Part shown: positions 51,858 to 60,609 of the stretch, in pieces
Position numbering within the stretch: the stretch's first letter is position 1
Layout of the letters: every line of letters begins with the position of its first letter
DNA from: Parvibaculum sp041688015
GTDB lineage: Bacteria > Pseudomonadota > Alphaproteobacteria > Parvibaculales > Parvibaculaceae
Direction: 5' to 3'
Assembly: GCA_041688015.1 (NCBI GenBank)
Contig: JBDNIY010000009.1
Location: 148,484-212,483, forward strand
Length of the DNA stretch: 64,000 nucleotides
Notes under the pieces: model-generated
What the model was told of the DNA's origin: nothing
The model's database searches: none
What the model saw: the letters and a program-made list of their open reading frames with translations, nothing else
Position numbers and translations under genes: made by a program

Positions 51858-53054
51858 TTATTCTGTTCCTGGATAGAGATTGCGCTCTCTGACTTCGGAG
51901 ACGACCCCGTCGAGAGAGAATTTTTCTCGGAGCTGTGAAATCATATTGTTCAAATCGTGAGATATCTTGACGAAGAGCTCATTGGAGTAAGCGGCAGAAT
52001 TTCGGGTGAGGGTGTCATGTAACGCTATCAATTTTAGCATTTGATCATGCTCTGCTGCCTTGGATGCGAGATACTCGCGGCGGGCACTTTCAAGTTTTCT
52101 CAAAGCTTCTTCTTGCAGTCGGAGAGCTTTTGCTTCTGCCACTCGATTAGCTTTGTCGGCTTCAATTGCACGCTTTAATTTGATGTAAGCAGAAGTTCTC
52201 AATAGAGCGAGCGTTACAGAGTTAAGATTGGCCTCAAGAGGGGTGGACTTGCCATCAAACCAGCGGTCTTTTAGAGCGGGTTGATACCAGCCATGGCGTA
52301 CCACATCTTCGATTTCTATGGCCATTCTGCCGGACGGAAAATAATCCCAAGTTCGAAAGACTTTTGACGTGCTGGAGTAAAGGTAGGGCCAACGCTTGCG
52401 ATTTTCCTCGCGCAGAGATTGTGCCTTCAGTTCAGTGGTCGTCGGCACGTGAGGTTTTTTGTCTTTTGTTTCGTAAATGCGGATAGAGAGTGGTTCGCCA
52501 TCGACTACTGCACGCAACCCTTCGTCGTTGTGGGTGAAGTGATGGCCGCGCTCTTCGATTGCCCGCACTAAGGTATCAATAATTCTGAGGCCACGGGTGA
52601 TTGAGTTGGGGCCAATATGCGCTTGAAAAATTTTCGGCCCTAAGATGGACAAAAAGCCTTCGCTATCTGGTTTCGATTTCAGCAAGACCTTTTCGGTAGC
52701 AGAAGTAATTCTGTGCGGATGCGGGTCAATTTGGGCTGGAACGGTAATTTTTCTTCCTAGGCTGCGCTCTCTTTCCCTGATCGTTTCTTCGAAGCTCTCT
52801 TGTTCCGAGTTATCAGCCAAACGTGGCTTAAGGGTAAGGAAGATCGAAGTCGGAAAATTGTCATTCACCTTGGGAAGTGGTGTGTGAACGACTTTCTTCC
52901 CATGAGCAAGCTTAGCCCAATATCCGACAGGAGGAGTCGGCACTCGATGTTTTACGCAAACTTTGCGTAGCCCAACATCTGAGATGCCAAAACGCTTTGA
53001 AAGCTTCACCAAAGGCTCTGACCAAACGAGTGTGTAGAGTTCGTCTCGTGTCAT
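51858..53054 (-). CDS. Unknown large protein with N-terminal HTH-like segment
   Basis: 398 residues. The start MTRDELYTLVWSEPLVKLSK, then RFGISDVGLRKVCVKHRVP and PTPPVGYWAKLAHGKK, is typical of an uncharacterised family common in genomic islands. A helix-turn-helix at ~17-36 and a long charged coiled region (~285-345) suggest DNA contact and dimerisation. It is convergent with the restriction genes, 4 bp away, which suggests a regulatory or defence role; no catalytic motif is seen. Confidence 0.6.
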   Translation of the reverse strand: MTRDELYTLVWSEPLVKLSKRFGISDVGLRKVCVKHRVPTPPVGYWAKLAHGKKVVHTPLPKVNDNFPTSIFLTLKPRLADNSEQESFEETIRERERSLGRKITVPAQIDPHPHRITSATEKVLLKSKPDSEGFLSILGPKIFQAHIGPNSITRGLRIIDTLVRAIEERGHHFTHNDEGLRAVVDGEPLSIRIYETKDKKPHVPTTTELKAQSLREENRKRWPYLYSSTSKVFRTWDYFPSGRMAIEIEDVVRHGWYQPALKDRWFDGKSTPLEANLNSVTLALLRTSAYIKLKRAIEADKANRVAEAKALRLQEEALRKLESARREYLASKAAEHDQMLKLIALHDTLTRNSAAYSNELFVKISHDLNNMISQLREKFSLDGVVSEVRERNLYPGTE

Positions 53055-53109
53055 TGGGTGCTCCGAATATCACAGTACCTATTAGCGTTTCTAATAGGTG
53101 GTCTGAGGG

Positions 53110-53535
53110 CTACTTTAGTGCCTTCGCCGCGGCCTTGAATTGCTTCCGCGCTTCTGGGTTCAGCTCTGGAATGTCAGTGTCCTTGTCGGGGTCAACGCCC
53201 ACCACGCTGCGCACAAGCTTCACGAGTTCCAGTTCGTTCGGTTTAACCAAGTGACCTTTGATTGATTGAATGCTCTCCCACACTTCCGGGGAGTATTCCT
53301 CCATTGCGAGTCTGAGTAGATGCTCAGGATCAATGCCCAACACTTTAGCGAATGCGGGAATCTTGCTGATTGGAACTTTGGTAATACCCTGCTTGAACAT
53401 CGTGATGATGTTGGGGTTGGCGTAACCGAGATCGGTTGCGATTTGCTTTTGCGTCATCGTGTGCATGTCGATTTGAGCCGCAATGAATTTTGCGAAGGGC
53501 ACTTTGCCTGAGGTGTCTTTGGAACGTGGGGTCAT
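53110..53535 (-). CDS. XRE-family regulator
   Basis: 141 residues from the ATG at 53535; the longer frame upstream is not protein-like. HTH in MTQKQIATDLGYANPNIITM (~30-49) and FKQGITKVPISKIPAFAKVLGID. The C-terminal half is acidic with an Ala/Lys-rich tail. It is divergent from the excisionase gene across 220 AT-rich bp, and may control integration genes. Confidence 0.8.
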   Translation of the reverse strand: MTPRSKDTSGKVPFAKFIAAQIDMHTMTQKQIATDLGYANPNIITMFKQGITKVPISKIPAFAKVLGIDPEHLLRLAMEEYSPEVWESIQSIKGHLVKPNELELVKLVRSVVGVDPDKDTDIPELNPEARKQFKAAAKALK

Positions 53536-53755
53536 ATCTATGTCTCTTGCTACGCGGTGAGTGATACTAACTATGACACTATTATAGTCATAACTTAGAT
53601 AACATGATGCTGGCAATGCTGTTGGGTTCGGCCAAAAATATTCAATAAAAACTCTCAATCGCCTACAATTAGGCTCTTGAAAATAGATAAGTAGTGCTTT
53701 ATCAACAAAAGAATAGCTAACCACTGGGTTATTTTTTATGAGGGGGAGTTGAGTA

Positions 53756-53977
53756 ATGAAAGCTGAAGTCGAGTCGAGGTATCTCAATCTCGAAGAAGCA
53801 GCCCAAGTTTTGACGAGTTTGGGGTTCGGAGAAGTAACGAGGGAGCAAATGTATAGATTGTCGAGTGCCAAGACTTTGCCATTTTTCAAGCACGGGAAGC
53901 GTTTGTATATTGAATATCAAGAGTTGCTTAATTCATTTAGGAAAAAGCAAGTAGAAGCATTGCGTAAGTGTAAGTGA
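53756..53977 (+). CDS. Excisionase-like (MerR/HTH_17) protein
   Basis: 73 residues with GGGGGAG before the ATG. RYLNLEEAAQVLTSLGFGEV, then TREQMYRLSSAKTLPFFKHG and KRLYIEYQELL, is the winged-helix pattern of Xis-like proteins. It precedes the integrase by 10 bp, so it is in the same transcript and probably directs excision. Confidence 0.75.
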   Translation: MKAEVESRYLNLEEAAQVLTSLGFGEVTREQMYRLSSAKTLPFFKHGKRLYIEYQELLNSFRKKQVEALRKCK

Positions 53978-53987
53978 GTAATTGATA

Positions 53988-55193
53988 GTGGCGTATGTGG
54001 GGAAAAAGACTTGGACGAGTCCTAATGGCAAGCTCAATACTGTCAATGAAGTTCGATGGCGACACATTGACGGGAAGATCAAGCGCAAGACATTCAAGAA
54101 GCGCAAGGATGCGGAAGAGTGGCGTCGTAAGGTTGAACCACTTGAGCCAAGTCGAGTTGCCCTCACGGGCGTATCGACAACAGCCAAGACGGTCGAAGAG
54201 GCTACGAGCGAGTACCTGAATGCGAGTAAGGTAGGATTGAACGGCAAGCCGCCCGTCGAAGCTTCATCGCTTCTGACAATGGAGACTGTGTGTCGAGCGC
54301 AGATTTGTCCTCGTTGGGGCCAAATCAAACTTACAGACCTCACCCCGTCTTATGTCATTACACTTCGAGATCAACTGGTGTCCGATCAACGGATCGAGCG
54401 GTCATATCAGAGGCTCGTCTGGCGTCATTTCAAAGCGACTGTGGCCTATATGACTTCGAAGGGAGTCTTTGCGGTTGATCCCGTTGCCGGCACAGCGATC
54501 TACGCAAAGAAGCGAGAAAGCTTCGAAGAAGGCGAAGTTCAAATCCCCACACTTCAGGAGGCGAAGGCGATTGTCGATCTCGCTAGAGAGTGGTCACAGA
54601 CGATGAAGAACAAAAAGTCTCGTCGCCATTGGAAGCGGAGTTACGTAATGACCCGCCTCGGCTTTGAGACGGGGCTTCGACTTGGCGAACTCGCAGCGCT
54701 TCCACTCCATGCGGTTAATCTTCAGACTAGAACCATCAAAGTTGTCCAGACGGCAAAGTTTAATGTCGGGGTGATAGGCAAACCAAAAACTTCAAACGCC
54801 TATAGAGAGGTCGCCTTGTCCTCTAAGATGACGGAAGAGCTTAGATGGTACATTGACGAGGTGCGGCAGGCAGAAGAGAGCACTTTTGTCTTCGCCACAC
54901 AATCGGGTGACTTCGTTCGCTACAGCTCTTTGCGCGCCGAAATGTGGGTGCCGCTGCTCAAGGCGCTTGATCTTGTCAATCACGAAGGCAAGGCGAAATA
55001 CACGCCTCATTCGATGCGCCACTTTCGAGCTTCGACCCTTATTCGATCTGGAGCCAACCATCTGGCGATCAAGAAGGAGCTTGGTCACAGCAAGATTGAA
55101 CTTACCATAAACCTCTATGGGCATCTGTTTAAGGAAGACGACGAGGCAAGACGACAGAAGGTCGAAGAGATCAGCACAGCGGTCTTCGGGTGA
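53988..55193 (+). CDS. int: Tyrosine recombinase (integrase) of island 1
   Basis: 401 residues from a GTG at 53988, about 10 bases after AAGTGAG; TTG at 53982 is an alternative. An N-terminal AP2-like and SAM-like arm-binding part (to ~160) precedes the catalytic domain: FETGLRLGELAALPL (Arg), HSMRHFRASTLIRSG (His-x-x-Arg) and LGHSKIELTINLYGHL (Tyr nucleophile). It would recombine the AATCTCAAAGGAAT att sites. Followed by a strong terminator. Confidence 0.9.
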   Translation: MAYVGKKTWTSPNGKLNTVNEVRWRHIDGKIKRKTFKKRKDAEEWRRKVEPLEPSRVALTGVSTTAKTVEEATSEYLNASKVGLNGKPPVEASSLLTMETVCRAQICPRWGQIKLTDLTPSYVITLRDQLVSDQRIERSYQRLVWRHFKATVAYMTSKGVFAVDPVAGTAIYAKKRESFEEGEVQIPTLQEAKAIVDLAREWSQTMKNKKSRRHWKRSYVMTRLGFETGLRLGELAALPLHAVNLQTRTIKVVQTAKFNVGVIGKPKTSNAYREVALSSKMTEELRWYIDEVRQAEESTFVFATQSGDFVRYSSLRAEMWVPLLKALDLVNHEGKAKYTPHSMRHFRASTLIRSGANHLAIKKELGHSKIELTINLYGHLFKEDDEARRQKVEEISTAVFG

Positions 55194-55196
55194 TAT

Positions 55197-55228
55197 AAAG
55201 GGTCAGAAACTAGCTTTCTGGCCCTTTT
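55197..55228 (+). terminator. Rho-independent terminator after int
   Basis: AAAGGGTCAGAAA and TTTCTGGCCCTTT pair with one G-T wobble around a 5-base loop, ending in a T run. It insulates infA from integrase transcription. Confidence 0.85.
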
Positions 55229-55312
55229 GATTCTGTCGGTCATATTGTATTGAGTTTGCAAGCCGGACACTCATCTGCAATAACGCCAGATACAGTGCAA
55301 AGACCCTGCTGA

Positions 55313-55339
55313 AAGTCGCGCTCATATCACGCTCATGGA
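55313..55339. promoter_or_regulatory. Candidate integrase arm site, right
   Basis: AAGTCGCGCTCAT, ATC, ACGCTCATGGA; partner of the block at 34502-34528 (23 of 27 bases identical). Confidence 0.45.
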
Positions 55340-55371
55340 CGTCTAAGTGATTGATATATCAGGGTTTTAGC

Positions 55372-55385
55372 AATCTCAAAGGAAT
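55372..55385. other. Right attachment site (attR), overlapping the infA ribosome site
   Basis: AATCTCAAAGGAAT, 4 bp before the infA ATG, identical to 34328-34341. The AAAGGA within it serves infA. Confidence 0.7.
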
Positions 55386-55389
55386 TTGA

Positions 55390-55608
55390 ATGTCTAAAGA
55401 AGAACTACTTGAGTTTCCGGGTGTCGTGTCGGAATTACTCCCGAACGCGACCTTCCGGGTTAAGCTCGAGAACGAACACGAAATCATTGCCCATACGGCG
55501 GGTAAAATGCGCAAGAACCGTATTCGCGTTCTCGCAGGCGATAAGGTGCTGGTCGAAATGACGCCCTATGATCTGACCAAGGGCCGGATCACATATCGCT
55601 TCAAGTGA
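55390..55608 (+). CDS. infA: Translation initiation factor IF-1
   Basis: 72 residues, exact family length: MSKEELLEFPGVVSELLPNA then TFRVKLENEHEIIAHTAGKM and ITYRFK at the end. The OB-fold blocks the ribosomal A site during initiation; essential. Its ribosome site AAAGGAATTTGA lies in the island's attR. With the native upstream region 21 kb away and an int terminator at 55228, its promoter must lie within 55229-55371, in island DNA. Confidence 0.97.
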   Translation: MSKEELLEFPGVVSELLPNATFRVKLENEHEIIAHTAGKMRKNRIRVLAGDKVLVEMTPYDLTKGRITYRFK

Positions 55609-55671
55609 TAAGGCTGGCGGGTCCAGTTGAGATGGTTATCCACTCCTGATCCCAACACATGATCCCCGCAC

Positions 55672-56268
55672 ATGACTTCTGAAAAATCAAAATTCGTTCT
55701 CGCCAGCGCCTCGCCGCGCCGCCTCGATCTGTTGGCGCAAATTGGCGTTGTGCCGGACGTTGTGCGTGCTGCAGACCTCGACGAAACCCCGCTAAAAGCT
55801 GAGTTACCGCGTCTTCATGCGATACGCCTGGCGCGCGAAAAGGCCCAAACCGTCGCAACGCTTGAGCCGGGGAGCTTTGTGCTGGCCGCCGACACGGTGG
55901 TCGCCTGCGGACGGCGCATCTTGCCCAAGGCCATCGATGAAGCTCAAGCGCGCGCCTGCCTCACGCTTTTGTCGGGCCGCGCCCACCGCGTTTATACCGC
56001 CATTGCCTTGATCGACCCGGAAGGGCGGCTGCGTGAGCGCCTCAGCGAAACAAGGGTCAGCTTCAAGCGCCTGTCTGACGCTGAAATGAGCGCCTATCTC
56101 GCCGTTGGCGAATGGCAGGGCAAGGCAGGGGGATACGCTATTCAAGGCCATGCTGGGGCTTTTGTTAGCCACCTGAGCGGGAGTTATTCAGGCGTTGTCG
56201 GTCTGCCGCTGTTTGAGGTCATGGCGCTATTTGGCGGTGGGGGATTTCCATTTTCGGTGCTGCGCTAA
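55672..56268 (+). CDS. maf: Maf-like nucleotide pyrophosphatase
   Basis: 198 residues. LASASPRRLDLLAQIGVVPD (~8-27), FVLAADTVVACGRRILPKA (~69-87) and GYAIQGHAGAFVSHLSGSYS (~153-172) with the family's SxYxxVVGLPLFE ending. Removes pyrophosphate from dTTP/UTP or modified nucleotides, or marks septation control in some bacteria. In host order after infA. Confidence 0.92.
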   Translation: MTSEKSKFVLASASPRRLDLLAQIGVVPDVVRAADLDETPLKAELPRLHAIRLAREKAQTVATLEPGSFVLAADTVVACGRRILPKAIDEAQARACLTLLSGRAHRVYTAIALIDPEGRLRERLSETRVSFKRLSDAEMSAYLAVGEWQGKAGGYAIQGHAGAFVSHLSGSYSGVVGLPLFEVMALFGGGGFPFSVLR

Positions 56269-56378
56269 CGACACTATCCATCAACGCAAAGAATGTTAGG
56301 ATTGCCCGCAAGGGGAATTTAAAGAGGAATAGCAGCAGGAGGGTGTGGGGACGCTAACCTTTCTGCTCAAGGAAATAT

Positions 56379-57902
56379 ATGTCCGAGGAAGTGTTGATTA
56401 ATGTCGGCCCCGGCGAAACGCGTGTCGCCGTCGTCGAAAATGGCCGTCCGGTCGAGCTCATTCTTGAGCGCACGATGGAAGACGACCTCACAGCTAAAAC
56501 GGGCCGCGCCGGCCATTCGCTTCTGGGAAATATCTTTCTGGGCCGAGTTCAGCGCGTGTTGCCCGGCATGCAGGCCGCCTTTGTTGAAGTTGGACTGGAG
56601 CGTGCGGGATTTCTCGGCGCACGCGAGGCGCGTTGCCTGTGTGAACTGACGCATCTCGACGAACACGTCCTGCCGCCCATCAGCGCTTGCGTCACTGAAG
56701 GCCAAACCATTCTTGTGCAAGCGGTGAAAGACCCGATCGGGGATAAGGGCGCGCGCCTGTCGGCTAATGTCACGCTGCCCGGACGCCTGCTTGTGCTTGT
56801 CCCCAATCAATCTAGTGTCGCCCTGTCGCGCCGCATCGAAGACGAGGCCGAGCGCGAGCGTCTGACAGCGCTGGTCGAAGAAATGGTGGCGCGGTTTGGC
56901 TCTATGGGCGTCACGGGCGAGCCTGCGGGCTTCATCGTGCGCACCGCTGCCATCGGCGCGACGGTTGAGGACATTGCCGCCGATGCCCGCGCTCTAGCCG
57001 AAGAGTGGCGCAAGGTCCGCGACACCGAAAAGCGCTCGACCGCCCCCAGCGTGGTCTTTCACGATCTTGATCCGGTCGCCAAAACCATGCGCGACTACGT
57101 CAGCACGGACACTTCGCGCGTGTTGATCGACAATGCCGAGGCCTTTGGTGAGGCGCAGCGTTATTGCCGCCGTGCCATGCCGGAATTGCTCGACCGGGTA
57201 CAATTCTACAATGGCCCCGGCCCGCTCTTTTCGCTTTACGACATCGACGGCGAAATCGAATCCGCGCTGGAGCCCCGCGTAGAGCTGAAATCCGGCGGCT
57301 GGATCACCATTGAGACCACCGAAGCCCTGACGGCCATCGACGTAAACTCTGGCCGCTACACAGCGTCCACTGGCCTTGAAGACACAAGCATATCCATTAA
57401 TCTCGAAGCGGTGGCCGAGGTCATCTACCAATTGCGCCTGCGTGGCACCGGCGGCTTGATCGTGATCGATTTTATCCACATGAACGATCCAGAAAACAAC
57501 GCCAAGGTGATCGACGCGCTCAATGTCGGTTTCGCGCATGATCGCGTGCCGACGCAGATTTCCGGCATGTCCGAATTCGGCCTTGTCGAAATGACCCGCA
57601 AACGCGTGCGCGAACCCTTGAACAAGCTGCTCACCGAACCCGCTTATCCCGCAGGCCGGCCGCGCCGCAAGACTTGTGCGACGGTTGCCAACGACCTGAT
57701 GCGCAAGGTCGCCGCCGAGGCCGCCGCCACGCCCGGTCGGGCACTGACGGCGCGTGCCGCGCCTGATGTGATCGACTGGCTGGAACGTGGCAACGCCTAT
57801 CTGCTGGACCGTTTGCGGGCGCGCCTTGCAGGTGAGTTGACGCTGGTCAGCGAACCGGGCTTCCCGCGCGACCGCATTGACGTCGGCACGGTGTCGGCAT
57901 GA
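56379..57902 (+). CDS. Ribonuclease E/G-family protein
   Basis: 507 residues. The N-terminal S1 RNA-binding domain is GNIFLGRVQRVLPGMQAAFV (~50-69) onward; then the RNase H-like/DNase I-like core with TALTAIDVNSGRYTASTGLE (~315-334, catalytic Asp) and TGGLIVIDFIHMNDPENN (~356-373, second Asp). The CPxCxG zinc-link of RNase E/G is reduced to KTCATVAND, one cysteine. Such short RNase E/G relatives sit beside yacG in alphaproteobacteria and process rRNA. ATGA overlap with yacG. Confidence 0.88.
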   Translation: MSEEVLINVGPGETRVAVVENGRPVELILERTMEDDLTAKTGRAGHSLLGNIFLGRVQRVLPGMQAAFVEVGLERAGFLGAREARCLCELTHLDEHVLPPISACVTEGQTILVQAVKDPIGDKGARLSANVTLPGRLLVLVPNQSSVALSRRIEDEAERERLTALVEEMVARFGSMGVTGEPAGFIVRTAAIGATVEDIAADARALAEEWRKVRDTEKRSTAPSVVFHDLDPVAKTMRDYVSTDTSRVLIDNAEAFGEAQRYCRRAMPELLDRVQFYNGPGPLFSLYDIDGEIESALEPRVELKSGGWITIETTEALTAIDVNSGRYTASTGLEDTSISINLEAVAEVIYQLRLRGTGGLIVIDFIHMNDPENNAKVIDALNVGFAHDRVPTQISGMSEFGLVEMTRKRVREPLNKLLTEPAYPAGRPRRKTCATVANDLMRKVAAEAAATPGRALTARAAPDVIDWLERGNAYLLDRLRARLAGELTLVSEPGFPRDRIDVGTVSA

Positions 57903-58129
57903 GCGATGGCGAGGCCCCAAAACGGGCGGCGAACGTCGTGCCTCTGCGCAGCCCGCGGCCCTGCGCCATTTGTGGCAAAAAGGCCGTGCCGAATTTTCAT
58001 CCTTTTTGTTCCAAACATTGTGCCGATGTAGACCTGAACCGCTGGCTCAAGGGCTCCTACGCCATTCCCGCCATTGAGCCGCCGGATGATTGGAACGGCG
58101 AAATGGACGATTCTGGCTCAGATGATTGA
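57899..58129 (+). CDS. yacG: YacG zinc protein (DNA gyrase inhibitor family)
   Basis: 76 residues. RPCAICGKKAVPNFHPFCSK then HCADVDLNRWLKGSYAIP: the CxxC...CxxxC zinc site and LNRWL are typical. In E. coli YacG binds GyrB and inhibits gyrase. Translationally coupled to the RNase gene. Confidence 0.88.
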   Translation: MSDGEAPKRAANVVPLRSPRPCAICGKKAVPNFHPFCSKHCADVDLNRWLKGSYAIPAIEPPDDWNGEMDDSGSDD

Positions 58130-58155
58130 AGTAGGAGCGCGATCAGACAAAATGG

Positions 58156-58174
58156 GCCGAATTTCCGGCTTTTT
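58156..58174 (+). terminator. Weak terminator after yacG
   Basis: GCCG-AATTTC-CGGC followed by a T run at 58170. Confidence 0.4.
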
Positions 58175-58273
58175 CCTTTGATTTCGCTCAGTGCCAGTGC
58201 TGGACAGGTCTCCGTCAATCTCTTATAAGGCGCAAGCCTTGCCAACCGGGACCCCGGTTCGGCTAAGCGCAGT

Positions 58274-58349
58274 GCCCGGGTAGCTCAGTTGGTAGAGCAT
58301 GCGACTGAAAATCGCAGTGTCGGTGGTTCGATCCCGCCCCCGGGCACCA
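58274..58349 (+). tRNA. tRNA-Phe (GAA)
   Basis: 76 bases with encoded CCA. Acceptor GCCCGGG/CCCGGGC; anticodon loop CTGAAAA inside GCGA/TCGC gives GAA (Phe). D-arm AGCTCAGTTGGTAGAGC, T-arm GGTTCGATCCC. Its 3' end is the usual integration target of P4-type integrases, and one follows. Confidence 0.96.
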
Positions 58350-58511
58350 TGAACACTTCCAGAGACGTCCAAAGACGTCCGTAAGTGTAAGAAAAATAAA
58401 AGAAATTTGGATATTCGCGTCCACCGCTGTCCGTGCTCGTTTTAGGGCAGCCAGCGGTCGTGACGGTATTTTTGACGGTATCGAATCGCGCCTCAAGAAG
58501 GGGGGTTACCC

Positions 58512-59735
58512 ATGCCGTTGACCGATACCGCCATCCGGGCGGCCAAGCCTAAGGACAAGCCCTACAAACTCGCAGATGCCAACAGCCTTTATCTGCTGGT
58601 GACGCCGACCGGCGCGAAGTGCTGGCGATACGATTATCGCTTTCAAGAAAGGCGCAAGAGCCTGTCTGTTGGCACCTATCCAGACATGTCTCTTGCCGCG
58701 GCGAGGCGTGAACGGGACATCGCGCGGACGATGATCGTCGCCGGTGAGGATCCATGCCTTCAGCGCAAGCTTGAGAAGATGGCCAAAAAGCTTTGCGGTG
58801 GAAACGCGTTCAGGGTGGTCGCCGACGAATGGCTTCAGAAGCAGAAACGCGAGGGCCACGCGCAGGTTACGATCGACAAGCTGACTTGGATTCTAGGCTT
58901 TCCAAACGCAATTATCGGTGATCGCCCCGTCAGCGAAGTTAAAGCCCAAGATCTGCTGTTGGTGCTGCGTAAGCTTGAGGTGCGGGGAAAATATGAGACC
59001 GCTCGCCGGCTCAGGAGCACCTGTAGTCGCATCTTCAGATTCGCCATTGCGACCGGACGGGCAGAGGTCGATCCGACCTATGCCCTCCAAGGCGCGCTGA
59101 CCACCCCTAAGACGATGCATCGGGCCGCGATCGTCGAAGCGAAGGCCGCAGGTGGATTGCTCCGCGATATTGATCGCTATGGTGGTCAGCCCGCCACATT
59201 GTTTGCCTTGAAGCTTGCACCGCATGTCTTTGTACGTCCCGGCGAATTGCGGACAGCGGAATGGAGTGAGTTCGACCTCGAACAGAATGTCTGGACAATC
59301 CCTGCCACCAAGACGAAAATGAGAAGGTTGCTAAAGGTTCCTCTCTCTCGTCAGGCACTGGACATCCTTCAGGAAGCGCGATCGATCAAAAGCCGCACTG
59401 ACTATGTCTTCCCAGCGATGTGCAATCGCAGAATGCCACTCTCCGAAAACACTTTAAACTCAGCCATTCGACGTCTCGGCTACAGCAAGACACAAATGAC
59501 CGCCCACGGGTTCCGCGCCATGGCGTCATCCCTTTTGAATGAGATGGGTCTCTGGAACCCGGATGCCATTGAGAGGCAGCTGGGTCACGTCGAAGGTAAC
59601 GGAGTGCGCCGCGCCTATGCACGCGCGGAATATTGGGACGAGCGTGTTCGGATGATGCAGCACTGGTCCGACTATCTTGACACCCTGCGCGCCGATATCC
59701 CCGGCTCGCAGGTCATCAAGTCGGCCACCAAATAG
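58512..59735 (+). CDS. P4-type tyrosine integrase
   Basis: 407 residues. The N-terminal DUF4102 arm domain MPLTDTAIRAAKPKDKPYKL, then ADANSLYLLVTPTGAKCWRYDYRF in two parts, and the catalytic domain with HVFVRPGELRTAEWSEFD (Arg), MTAHGFRAMASSLLNEMG (His-x-x-Arg) and LGHVEGNGVRRAYARAEYWD (Tyr). Recombines at the tRNA-Phe 3' end. 160 bp from the tRNA. Confidence 0.92.
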   Translation: MPLTDTAIRAAKPKDKPYKLADANSLYLLVTPTGAKCWRYDYRFQERRKSLSVGTYPDMSLAAARRERDIARTMIVAGEDPCLQRKLEKMAKKLCGGNAFRVVADEWLQKQKREGHAQVTIDKLTWILGFPNAIIGDRPVSEVKAQDLLLVLRKLEVRGKYETARRLRSTCSRIFRFAIATGRAEVDPTYALQGALTTPKTMHRAAIVEAKAAGGLLRDIDRYGGQPATLFALKLAPHVFVRPGELRTAEWSEFDLEQNVWTIPATKTKMRRLLKVPLSRQALDILQEARSIKSRTDYVFPAMCNRRMPLSENTLNSAIRRLGYSKTQMTAHGFRAMASSLLNEMGLWNPDAIERQLGHVEGNGVRRAYARAEYWDERVRMMQHWSDYLDTLRADIPGSQVIKSATK

Positions 59736-59809
59736 ACCTTGTTTCGTGGTCGCATAAACCAATCAACAGCGGGCGAGCGGTCTGCGCGGTCGCCATAAAA
59801 GGAGAGCTT

Positions 59810-60356
59810 ATGAATAATCCAATCGGGGTAGACCCGCTTTTTATCAAGGCAGTTGCGTTTGCTGCAGAGAAACATTGCAATCAACGTCGTAAGGACGCTG
59901 ATGCTTCGCCTTATATCAATCATCCGATTGCTCTGGCGAATGTGCTCGCCACTGAGGGGGGGCGTCACCGATGTGTCCGTCTTGTGCGCTGCGCTCCTTC
60001 ACGACACGATTGAAGACACCGAAACTACTGCCGAAGAACTGGAGGCGCTCTTCGGTCCCCGCATTACGTCCATCGTGCTTGAGGTAAGCGATGACAAAAC
60101 GCTCGACAAGCAAGTGCGTAAGCAACTCCAAATCGAGCATGCTTCCCATAGCTCGTTTGAAGCCAAGTTGGTAAAGCTTGCCGACAAGATCTGTAACCTG
60201 CGTGATCTGCTGGTCTCACCACCAGTTGACTGGTCGCTCGAGCGCAAGATTGGCTATTTCGATTGGGCAGGAAAGGTTGCCCTTGGTCTCCATGGTGCAC
60301 ATACCGAGTTGGGGGGAATCCTTGCTCGCCTTGTCGCTAGGAGGGAAGAATTCTAA
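59810..60356 (+). pseudogene. HD-domain (p)ppGpp hydrolase-like (MESH1/SpoT type), frameshifted in a G run
   Basis: Frame 1 from the ATG at 59810 reads MNNPIGVDPLFIKAVAFAAE, then KHCNQRRKDADASPYINHPI to ATEGG; frame 2 continues VTDVSVLCAALLHDTIEDTE and on to RREEF at 60356. The two join at a run of seven G (59956-59962); six G would give one ~181-residue protein. HPI, HDTIEDT and KLADKICNLRDLL are the metal-binding HD4 motifs of (p)ppGpp hydrolases. Could be phase variation, a pseudogene or a read error. If restored, it would be an alarmone hydrolase or antitoxin. Confidence 0.7.
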
Positions 60357-60609
60357 GTATGCAAAAGGCGCACAGAGGACGATTCGTTTTGGCCTCGCGC
60401 GGTTAATTCTCCGGCTTCAAATTCGGTAGGCAAGCTGCCTAAGAAAATCTTTTAGAATATCTTCTAACTTTATAACTCATTGAAAACGTTGAGTTTGTTT
60501 TGGTCTTGAAGGGGCGAAAGCCGGTCGGCTGAGTCCAAGTTCGTCTTTTCTCGTTTTGGTCGTGACGAAATCTTTGTGTGGGTGCAAACGTTTACACAAG
60601 GAGTTACAC

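Larger units (their letters stand above)
34342..55371. mobile_element. Island 1: integrative plasmid-like defence island in the infA leader
   Basis: About 21 kb between two 14-bp direct repeats, separating the phosphatase gene from infA, which are adjacent in the usual alphaproteobacterial order. The right end carries an excisionase-like gene and tyrosine integrase; the left end a Rep-like gene. Cargo is CBASS, Fic/Phd, a restriction module and unknown genes. Host palindromic repeats are absent inside. Base composition is more AT-rich at the left end and around the CBASS and Xis genes. Confidence 0.8.
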
